From the NCBI RefSeq assembly GCF_023806465.1, contig NZ_JAMSLS010000010.1, positions 1 to 45,335 on the forward strand: a DNA stretch of 45,335 nucleotides. Direction: 5' to 3'. Within the stretch, counting starts at the first letter, position 1; each line of letters starts with the position of its first letter. Under the pieces are notes generated by a model. It was not told where the DNA came from, made no database searches, and worked only from the letters and a program-made list of their open reading frames with translations. This document shows, piece by piece, positions 35,721 through 43,000 of this stretch. The DNA comes from Thermomicrobium sp. CFH 73360. GTDB lineage: Bacteria > Chloroflexota > Chloroflexia > Thermomicrobiales > Thermomicrobiaceae. Position numbers and translations under genes: made by a program.

Positions 35721-35742
35721 TCCAGTGGTGATCCAGTGGTGA
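35721..35742 (+). repeat. Perfect tandem duplication of an 11-bp unit
   Basis: TCCAGTGGTGA occurs twice without a gap (35721-35731 and 35732-35742), about 34 nt upstream of the -35 hexamer of the plus-strand gene. The period is one helical turn, as expected for stacked activator sites. Confidence 0.7.
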
Positions 35743-35775
35743 GGAGTGTTGGGGAGGGCGCGAGTAGCTTCATCG

Positions 35776-35804
35776 TTGAGGTGAGGGTGAGGGCGTCGTA
35801 CACT
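35776..35804 (+). promoter_or_regulatory. Promoter of the plus-strand thiamine-diphosphate enzyme gene
   Basis: -35 TTGAGG (35776-35781), a 17-nt spacer and -10 TACACT (35799-35804). The start is near 35811, about 30 nt before the ATG. The imperfect -35 would suit an activated promoter. Confidence 0.55.
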
Positions 35805-35840
35805 GGCAGTTGCGTGTGACTGGAGCGGAAGGGGACTGCT

Positions 35841-37463
35841 ATGCCGACTGTGGCGGAGGTGGTTGCGCGGGAACTCCGGTCAGCTGGAGTAGACCGGGCG
35901 TTTGGGCTGCCGGGTGGCGAGGTGTTAGTCCTCCTCGACGCCTTGCGACGGGCTGGAATCTCCTTCACGCTCTGCCGGCATGAAGCCGTCGCCGGTACGG
36001 CGGCTGCAGTGTACGGGAAACTCCGTCGCACAGCTGGGGTAGCTGTCGCAACGCTCGGTCCCGGTGCAGCCAACCTGATGCTGCCGCTCGCCAATGCTTG
36101 GCTGGATCGAGAGCCACTCTTGGCGATCACTGCCGATCTCCCTGTGAGTTGGCCGGTGAGCCACACGCACCAGCGCCTGCCCCTCCACGAGGTGTACCGT
36201 CCGATTGTCAAGCATGTAGAGGCGGTCACGCCGCTCGACCCGCAGTCTGCGGTGCAGCGGGCTCTTTGGGCCTGCACCAGCGAACCACAGGGGCCGGCGT
36301 ACCTCACGCTCTCCGCTGAAGATGCGGTGCAGCCGGCATCGTTCCTCCACGAGGGTGGACACCCCACAGCCCCAGTATTGACTGGGCAGGAGGAGAACGC
36401 CCGCCGTGCCGCGCACGAGCTCGCCCAACGACTCGCCGCCGCCGAACGACCACTGGTCATTGTTGGGCTTGGTGTGCGCCCGGAACGGGCACCACTGCTC
36501 CGGCAGTGGCTGCGGTCATGGCGGTTGCCCGTCGCGGTAACCCCGAAGGCCAAGGGCCTAATCGATGAGCACGATGAGGCCACAGACTTCGTCGGCGTGG
36601 TTGGTGGCATGGCGATTGATGACCTGATGATGGAGGCGGTTCAGCGGGCTGACCTGATTGTCGGGTTTGGCTTCGATCCGGTTGAGGTGGACAAGACCTG
36701 GCATGCCCACTTGCCGATTGTCTGGGTGCTGGAGTCGGCGCAGGCCACGGGCGTGCTGCCGCGCCGTGAGTTGATCGTGGCTGATCATGGAGCGTTGCTG
36801 GCGGCGCTGGATGAGCTCGCGCCACCACGTGTCTGGGAGCGGCCGTTCCAGGATGTACAGGTGGAGCGGAAGGCGATTGCCGCCGGCCGGAGTCGAGCGC
36901 CGGCGCAAGGACTGGCGCCAGTGCGGATCGTCTCCGTGTTCGCGAACACCCTCCCGCCGGAGACGATCGTCACCACCGATGTCGGCTCACACAAGTATCT
37001 GTTTGGCCAGTTCTGGCCGAGTCGGTACCCGGAAACGTTCTGGATGTCGAATGGGCTCTCAGGGATGGGGTATGGGTTAGCGGCAGCGATCGGAGCGAAG
37101 TTGGCGCGGCCGGAGGTACCGGTTCTGGCAGTACTTGGGGATGGTGGTTTCTCCATGGTCTGCCAGGAGCTGGAAACAGCGCGGCGGGTCGGCGCGCCGG
37201 TGATGGTGCTGGTCATCGCTGACTGCTCATATTCGTTGATCCGGATCGGGCAGGAGAACCGTGGGCTGCCGCGCTACGGCGTCGACTTCGAACCGATCGA
37301 CAGCGTGCAGGTCGCCCGGGCCTGTGGCTGCGAGGGGGTGGTGGCGCGGACGGCTGAGGAGCTTGCGGCAGCGGCCGAGCAAGCGTTGGCGGTGACTCGC
37401 GCAGGGGTACCGTTTGTGATTGAAGTCCCGCTTGATGCCGAGGCCTACCGCCCGATCGTGTGA
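35841..37463 (+). CDS. Thiamine-diphosphate-dependent enzyme, acetolactate synthase superfamily, altered cofactor motif
   Basis: 540 residues in the usual three-domain order: pyrimidine domain (1-165) with FGLPGGEVLVLLDAL and catalytic Glu48 in CRHEAVAG; middle domain (about 185-325); pyrophosphate domain (about 355-530). The motif begins GDGGFSMVCQELETA at 433 but ends VIADCSYSL, so the usual Asn-Asn pair is Ala460-Asp461; the aspartate could still bind magnesium. GGAAGGGG stands before the ATG, with a promoter at 35776-35804. It is a divergent partner of the gene at 33616-35385; the two could form one pathway or a mixed assembly (inference). The substrate is unknown. Confidence 0.85.
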   Translation: MPTVAEVVARELRSAGVDRAFGLPGGEVLVLLDALRRAGISFTLCRHEAVAGTAAAVYGKLRRTAGVAVATLGPGAANLMLPLANAWLDREPLLAITADLPVSWPVSHTHQRLPLHEVYRPIVKHVEAVTPLDPQSAVQRALWACTSEPQGPAYLTLSAEDAVQPASFLHEGGHPTAPVLTGQEENARRAAHELAQRLAAAERPLVIVGLGVRPERAPLLRQWLRSWRLPVAVTPKAKGLIDEHDEATDFVGVVGGMAIDDLMMEAVQRADLIVGFGFDPVEVDKTWHAHLPIVWVLESAQATGVLPRRELIVADHGALLAALDELAPPRVWERPFQDVQVERKAIAAGRSRAPAQGLAPVRIVSVFANTLPPETIVTTDVGSHKYLFGQFWPSRYPETFWMSNGLSGMGYGLAAAIGAKLARPEVPVLAVLGDGGFSMVCQELETARRVGAPVMVLVIADCSYSLIRIGQENRGLPRYGVDFEPIDSVQVARACGCEGVVARTAEELAAAAEQALAVTRAGVPFVIEVPLDAEAYRPIV

Positions 37464-37648
37464 CCGTGCGCATTCCGACAGTGCTCTTGCCTTCAATGAG
37501 GCAGCGGCTCGACCGCCTGGTCGCCAATGGCCAGTATGGCCTCGCCATTGTGCTACTTCGGCGTGACAGCTGGGAAGCTGTGGCTGATACGGCGGAGGCG
37601 GTCACCGCCAGCAGGGCTGTGTCCAGGGGCCGAGTTCGCGGCGCTTGA
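37460..37648 (+). CDS. Doubtful small ORF with a MoaD/ThiS-like opening
   Basis: 62 codons from a GTG that overlaps the preceding TGA. The start MTVRIPTVLLP resembles the first strand of MoaD/ThiS-type sulfur carriers, but the rest does not continue the fold, the C-terminal Gly-Gly is missing, and the last 47 nt overlap the antisense glycosidase gene. It could be a decayed remnant or chance. Confidence 0.25.
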   Translation: MTVRIPTVLLPSMRQRLDRLVANGQYGLAIVLLRRDSWEAVADTAEAVTASRAVSRGRVRGA

Positions 37649-38396
37649 GCTGGGCACTGAGCCCATACTGACGGGCGACTCGGCACATCTGGGACTTGGT
37701 CACGCCGTTCTCCACGTACTCGATGGCGAAGACAGGCTTGCCGGCGCGGCGGAACGGAGCGGTGAGGTGGCACCAGCCCTCAGCGACACAGCTTTCGACC
37801 AGAATCCAGTCGAAGTGGGCGACGAGCTCCGAGGCTTGCTCGGCATCGTTCTTGAGGCCAATGGCAAGACCGCGCGCATGGGCTTCAGCGGCAAGCCAGC
37901 GGTTGAAGCGGAGCTGGTCGTCCGCCGTGAGCGGGAAACCGGTCTCATTCTGATAGCCGTTGAGGTTGTCGGGGTCGACGCCGTCGAACCCTTTGGCACG
38001 GCAGAGGTCGAGGCGAGCGCGGAGGATCGGTGCCAGGAGGTCGAGAAGACGGATATCGACCCACCGTTCGCCTGGCCAACCCTCGTATTCGTTGCCGAGT
38101 ACCTCCGGGGGATAGGCTGCAGCATCGGGGCGCCAGTCTTCCCAGGCACCGGCATTAAGGTAGCAGACCACACGCTTGCCTTGCCGTTTGAGGCGAGTGA
38201 CTGTTGCAGGATCAGTGTCGAAGAGGTCGAGGAAGACCACCTGGGCGTCACGAGGGACGGTGAGGTCCCCAGTGAACTGGATGTGCCAGCGAAGTTGGCC
38301 GCGCGGCTGCCACCAGCGCGGTGTTGCGGCTGCTTGGGGGAGTGAACTGCTGAACAGGAGCGCGAGCGTGAGACAGAGCGTCAGCATGCGGCGCAT
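37602..38396 (-). CDS. Secreted GH114-type endo-alpha-1,4-polygalactosaminidase-like protein
   Basis: 264 residues. A signal peptide (MRRMLTLCLTLALLFSSSLPQAAA) is followed by a single TIM-barrel-like domain: WHIQFTGDL, VVFLDLFDTD, VVCYLNAGAWEDWRPD, the likely catalytic region KGFDGVDPDNLNGY, GLAIGLKNDAEQ and WILVESCVAEGWC. These are the landmarks of GH114 (TM1410-like) proteins, which cut galactosamine-containing exopolysaccharide. The ATG at 38396 has GGAGAAGGG upstream; the longer frame is not supported. It probably acts outside the cell, perhaps on the cell's own polysaccharide, for which a synthesis cluster lies at 19240-25143. Confidence 0.85.
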   Translation of the reverse strand: MRRMLTLCLTLALLFSSSLPQAAATPRWWQPRGQLRWHIQFTGDLTVPRDAQVVFLDLFDTDPATVTRLKRQGKRVVCYLNAGAWEDWRPDAAAYPPEVLGNEYEGWPGERWVDIRLLDLLAPILRARLDLCRAKGFDGVDPDNLNGYQNETGFPLTADDQLRFNRWLAAEAHARGLAIGLKNDAEQASELVAHFDWILVESCVAEGWCHLTAPFRRAGKPVFAIEYVENGVTKSQMCRVARQYGLSAQLKRRELGPWTQPCWR

Positions 38397-38751
38397 TGGT
38401 GATCCCTTCTCCTGCATCGCCGGGTGGCACCGGACGCTCAGTACTCTCAATGTGTTATTCGGCAGAAGAGGACTCGCCGTCAAGTGAAAACCATGGCGAT
38501 GCTGTGATGGCGCACCCTGAATGCGACAAAGGGCGGGCCAGTTGCGGGTTTGCCTCTCAGGCGCCGCTCGACACTGCGGGGACAATGCGCTATGGTCAGC
38601 GTATCTCGCGGCGGTGAAGAAGGCGAGCTCCACAAGGAGGTGTTTTGTAGGGGGGCTCGGAAGGTCCAGAGGAGACTCGAGTCGTACCCTGTCGAGCCAG
38701 AGGCTTTCTCCCGACTATTGTCGCTAGCGCATGCGGGAAGGAGTGTCAACC
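38397..38751. other. Divergent intergenic region with one promoter
   Basis: 355 bases between the glycosidase and the alcohol dehydrogenase. It holds the promoter at 38568-38596 and an additional AAGGAGG (38634-38640) that no clear reading frame follows. No further gene is seen. Confidence 0.5.
38568..38596 (+). promoter_or_regulatory. Candidate promoter of the alcohol dehydrogenase at 38752
   Basis: -35 TCGACA (38568-38573), a 17-nt spacer and -10 TATGGT (38591-38596), leaving a leader of about 150 nt. Confidence 0.45.
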
Positions 38752-39852
38752 ATGGTGATCGCGCAAGCAGCGGTAGTTGAGCGACCGCACGGGCCGTTCG
38801 TCGTCGAGGAGGTCGAGCTGGAGGAGCCGCGCGAAGACGAAGTGCTCGTCCGGATTGTCAGTGCAGGGATCTGCCACACCGACCTGATCGTCCGCGACCA
38901 GTGGTACCCGGTGCCGCTACCGGCAGTGCTCGGGCACGAGGGAGCGGGTGTAGTGGAACGCGTCGGCGCACGGGTGCGGAAGGTGGCCCCGGGCGATCAC
39001 GTAGTGCTGACCTTCCGTTCCTGTGGCGAATGTCACCACTGTCTCCGTGGCAAGCCGGCCTACTGTGTGCAGCTTTTCCCGCTCAACTTCGGTGGGCGCC
39101 GACCGGACGGTACTAGCCCGATTCGCTGGCGCGGCCAACCGATTACCGGGATGTTCTTTGCCCAGTCATCGTTTGCCACCTACGCGGTGGCGCACGAGCG
39201 CAACGTGGTCAAAGTACCCAAGGATGTACCACTGGAGCTCTTGGGGCCGCTCGGCTGCGGGGTGCAGACGGGCGCTGGCGCAGTCTTCAACTCGCTACGT
39301 CCACCGGCTGGGAGCTCTATCGCCATCTTCGGCACCGGCTCGGTGGGGCTCAGCGCACTGCTCGCTGCGCGTGCCGTGGGCTGCACCACGATCATCGGGG
39401 TCGATATCAACCCGGGCCGACTCGAGGTGGCTCGCGAGCTCGGCGCCACGCACGTCATCGACGCGCGGACGAGCGATCCGGTTGAAGAGATCCGGCGAAT
39501 CACTGGCTACGGCGTGCAGTACAGTATCGAAACGACGGCAAATCCCAAAGTCTTCCGTCAAGCGGTAGATTGCCTGGATCAACTTGGTGTCTGTGGGCTG
39601 ATCGGCGCTGCGCCGCTGGGCGCCGAGGTGGCATTGGACATGGGGACGATGCTCTTTGGTCGCATGGTGCGCGGGATCATTGAAGGGGACAGCGTCCCTG
39701 AGCTCTTCATCCCAGAGATGATCGCACTCTACCAGCAGGGGAAGTTCCCCTTCGATCGCCTGATCACCTTCTACCCCTTTGCAGCGATCCAGCAGGCAGC
39801 CGAGGATTCCGAGGCCGGACGCGTGGTCAAGCCGGTATTGCGGTTTGACTGA
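38752..39852 (+). CDS. Zinc-dependent medium-chain alcohol dehydrogenase
   Basis: 366 residues. Catalytic zinc ligands are in AGICHTDLI and GHEGAGVVE; the structural zinc site is CGECHHCLRGKPAYC. The cofactor site is FGTGSVGLSALLAARAVG, followed by GVDINPGRLEVARELGATH, where the Asp after the second strand points to NAD. This resembles aryl/benzyl-alcohol dehydrogenases of the adhB/xylB type, which are NAD-linked. ATG at 38752 has AAGGAG eight bases upstream; the earlier in-frame ATG lacks one. It oxidises a primary alcohol to an aldehyde in the cytoplasm; the substrate is not determined. Confidence 0.9.
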   Translation: MVIAQAAVVERPHGPFVVEEVELEEPREDEVLVRIVSAGICHTDLIVRDQWYPVPLPAVLGHEGAGVVERVGARVRKVAPGDHVVLTFRSCGECHHCLRGKPAYCVQLFPLNFGGRRPDGTSPIRWRGQPITGMFFAQSSFATYAVAHERNVVKVPKDVPLELLGPLGCGVQTGAGAVFNSLRPPAGSSIAIFGTGSVGLSALLAARAVGCTTIIGVDINPGRLEVARELGATHVIDARTSDPVEEIRRITGYGVQYSIETTANPKVFRQAVDCLDQLGVCGLIGAAPLGAEVALDMGTMLFGRMVRGIIEGDSVPELFIPEMIALYQQGKFPFDRLITFYPFAAIQQAAEDSEAGRVVKPVLRFD

Positions 39853-40047
39853 GCGGGCAACCAACAAGCGTGTGCACGCGTACCCCGTCGGGCGAGCATC
39901 ACCACTGCCCGTGCCGGTGAGCAAGGCCTCGCAGGATCCTTGGTCGCTACGATACGGGCTTCGACCGCGTGCGAATGGCGCTCCTGCGAAGGCCTCACCG
40001 CGTGTTCCACGCCTCGGTGCGGAAGCGCTGCCCGCGGCGCCGCGCAG

Positions 40048-43000
40048 TCATGGCAGGGGTCCAAAGACCTCCGGATGCTCGGCGAACTGCTCGAGAAGCG
40101 GCCGGTCGTAGCGCAGGACGATGACGCGGTAGCCACGGCGGAGCAGGTTGCAACGGGTTTCTTTGTCCAGCTTCCGGACCCGTGGCTCGTCGTGGTGGGG
40201 ACCGTCGATAAAGACAAGAATATTCGGGCGGTAGAAGAAATCAGCCCGGCAACGTGGCTCCTCGATGACCTTCTGCGCCTCATCCGGCAAGCGAAGGTCG
40301 TGCTCGTAGAGTTCCGTAACGACGTCACGTTCGAGCGAGGACTCGCATCGGGTGAGGAGCCAGTCGCGGTGCTCCTCACGAGACCGGGTGCCATGCCGGA
40401 GTTGCACTCGGCAAGTGGTCAGCTGCTGCAAGAGATCGCGGACGGCGAAGCGGTCGAGGAAACGCAAGTCGCGTGCCGAACTGTAGGTGAGCAGGCATTC
40501 TGAGCAGGCTCCGTCGCAGTCGGCTCGCTCCGTCTCAGGAGTGAAGTGACAGAGCCGGAGCGCTTCGCGTGCGACCTCCGCGAGTGCGTTGCCTTCTTCG
40601 ACCAGTCGACGGAGGACACCGAGGCCGCCTTCGGCTTCCTCAAGGAAGAGGAGCGCCAGATGATCCCCGTCGCCGACCTCAGCCGTGCCGAGCTCCGTCT
40701 CCTCGAGTTGGAAAGCCTCGGCAAGCCCGCGGTGCAGCGCGACGCGGAGGGTCGTGCGTACCACGGGATTGTCGCGGAGCGTCGGATCGAGGAGGCGGAG
40801 GAGCAGCAGGTTACGGGTCTCCTGGACGGCAAGTGCCAAGCGACTGACATGTTGTGGTGTGGAGGCACGACGAGAAGTCCGCGCTTTGGAACGCTCCTCA
40901 CCCATGACCTCGCCAGTCGCAAGGTCGATGAGAAAGTCCGGCTCGCTCTGAGCGCGCCACCCGCGGTTGAGGGTCAGAAGCGTGGCCGCGGGGGCGTACC
41001 GGAGAGCTAGGAGAGGGGTGCCGTCATCTGCCAAGACGTCGGCTTCGAGGAGCCGTGGGCTCGACTCGACAGCCGTGAAACGGAAGGCGAGCTCGCGGGT
41101 ATACCCGGCCAGTTGCCGCTCCTCCTCGTTACAGGTAATCCGCTCGCGACGTTCCAAGCGGACATTTGGCATCTCGAGCAGCGAAACGTGCTCTGCGTTT
41201 GCTCCGGAGAGTTCCAGGCCGCAGGAGGAGCAGCGGTCGTCCTGCAGCTCGGCCCAGGCGGAGCAGCGACGACACAGCTTGCGGCGCACGATGCGCTGCT
41301 CAAGCGACCCGGCGCCGATGGGGACGAAGAAGCGGGCGAACTGCCACTTTGCCCCTTCGTGGTAGACCGTGGCGCCGGGAGCAAACTCGGTGATGGCCAG
41401 GAAGCGTGGCCGGGCGATGAATTCTCCTGCTCCGCGTGGGACCCAGGCCCGGACGGGGAGCGCCGGAAAGTTGTAGCCGGGGAGGAACTCCTCAGTCGCC
41501 AAGTAGCGGTACGGGTAGAAGTCACTCTCCTCCCGTGCCACCTCGACTTGGAGTAGGAGGTTGCGCTGGCGCAGTGCCTCCTCCTGCTGGCGGCGGGCCG
41601 CCTCCTGCTGATCGCGGGAATGGGAGCGCAAGAGCACCTGCTGCGCGCTCTCGAGCTGTTCAAAGGCGGCACGGTAAAGCTCGCGCCAGCGGTCGAAGGC
41701 ACGGTCGAACCGTTCAGCAGCAGAATCGAGCAGTTGTTCGATCCAGCGCTCGGTGAACCAGCCCGTCCGCTCCAGTTCGGCGCGGTCATCGGCGGTGAGT
41801 ACGCGTTGGATCCGCTGGAGTAAGCGTTGTCGTTGGCTGGGTGCGAGCTGGAGCTGGGCACGGACGTTATCGAAGAGTGGGAGTTCCGGGAGACGATCGA
41901 TATCGATCACGCTGTTGACCGAATCCCGTAACGTCAAGCCGGTCTCGGAGAGCCATTCAGCGAGGAAGTGAGTGCGCAAGAGCGTCTCGTTGGCGAGGTC
42001 AAGGCGTGGGGCGCGGACGGCGCCGGCAACCATCTCCTCCCGGTGACGGAAGAAGTACTGGTCATGGCTGTGGAGGGCGCCACAGAAGGTGATGATCAGG
42101 CCGGGCTGTCCTTGGCGGCCAGCGCGGCCGCTGCGCTGAGCGTAGTTGGCGGGAGTTGGCGGGACATTGCGCAAGTGCACCAGGTCGAGGTCGGCAATAT
42201 CGATCCCGAGTTCCATGGTTGGTGAGCAGACGAGATAGGGGAGGCGGCGACCGAGCGTGGGGTCACGCTTATCCTCCTCAGTCCAGCGGAAGCGGCGTTC
42301 GCGGCGCTGGCGTTCGCCGGGTGCCACCACTTGTGCGGTGTGCTCGCGTGCCTCGAGCGCGGCGAGCTCGGCGGCTGCCTCCTGATAGAAGCGCTGGAAA
42401 AACGCATTGGCCCGCCGCTCCTCCTCGCTGAGCTGTGTGCGTTCCCGCACAAGGTCGATGACAGGCGTTCCGTCACCGCGGCACCAGCGGAGTGCAGTAT
42501 GGCGGAGGCGGATGGCAAGGGTGCCGTTGTCCTGCTCTCGTCGCTCGATCAGGCCGTGGCGTGCCAGTCGGTCCAGGAGCGCGGGGAGGAGCTCCGTGTA
42601 GGCGGTCGCGTCCAGGTTGAGTGTGCGGGTAAGGAAGCGGCCGAGTGGGGTAGATCGGGCCAAGCTGCGTGCGTCCTCGTCGTCGCTGGTTGGGGCAGGC
42701 CAGACAAAGGTGGTGGCGCGGCGTAGACCGCCTTGGCTGGGATCAATCCCCCAGAACTCGTTCAAAAGGTCTGTGGCGCGGCGGAAGAGTCGGCGCTGCT
42801 GGTCCTCGTCGGCGAGGATCGGCGCGTCGATGGCCAAAGCGCGGCGGAGGTGGTCGAGCACCGCACGGAGCAGGCGCTCGCGCTGGCTGGCAGAGAGTGC
42901 GGCCATGGGAGGTACCGCGGCCCACTCCGCATCGTCAGCGGAAAGTTCCGCAAGACCTCGATAGTCGAGGCGCAAGAGGCCGACATCCTCGAGGTTGGGC

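Larger units (their letters stand above)
35386..35840. other. Divergent region between two thiamine-diphosphate enzyme genes
   Basis: 455 bases with no gene. It contains a 28-nt direct repeat pair, an 11-bp tandem duplication and the promoter of the plus-strand gene, each listed separately. An inverted partial match to the repeat (CCCTCATCCCCGCGG, 35601-35615) precedes the first copy, so that copy can fold back on it. Confidence 0.6.

Noticed and set aside
37460..37648. A functional MoaD/ThiS sulfur carrier
   Set aside because: Only the first strand resembles the family, the C-terminal Gly-Gly is missing, and the frame overlaps the antisense glycosidase gene; kept only as a doubtful ORF.
39916..40000. 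Long imperfect inverted repeat (TCGCAGGA...TCCTGCGA, flanked by GTGAG/CTCAC)
   Set aside because: The 45-nt loop and mismatched flanks make it weak as a terminator for the convergent genes; not enough to call.
40048..40503. Plus-strand frame opposite the 3' end of the helicase gene
   Set aside because: It mirrors the codons of the nuclease domain; no ribosome site or homologous features.
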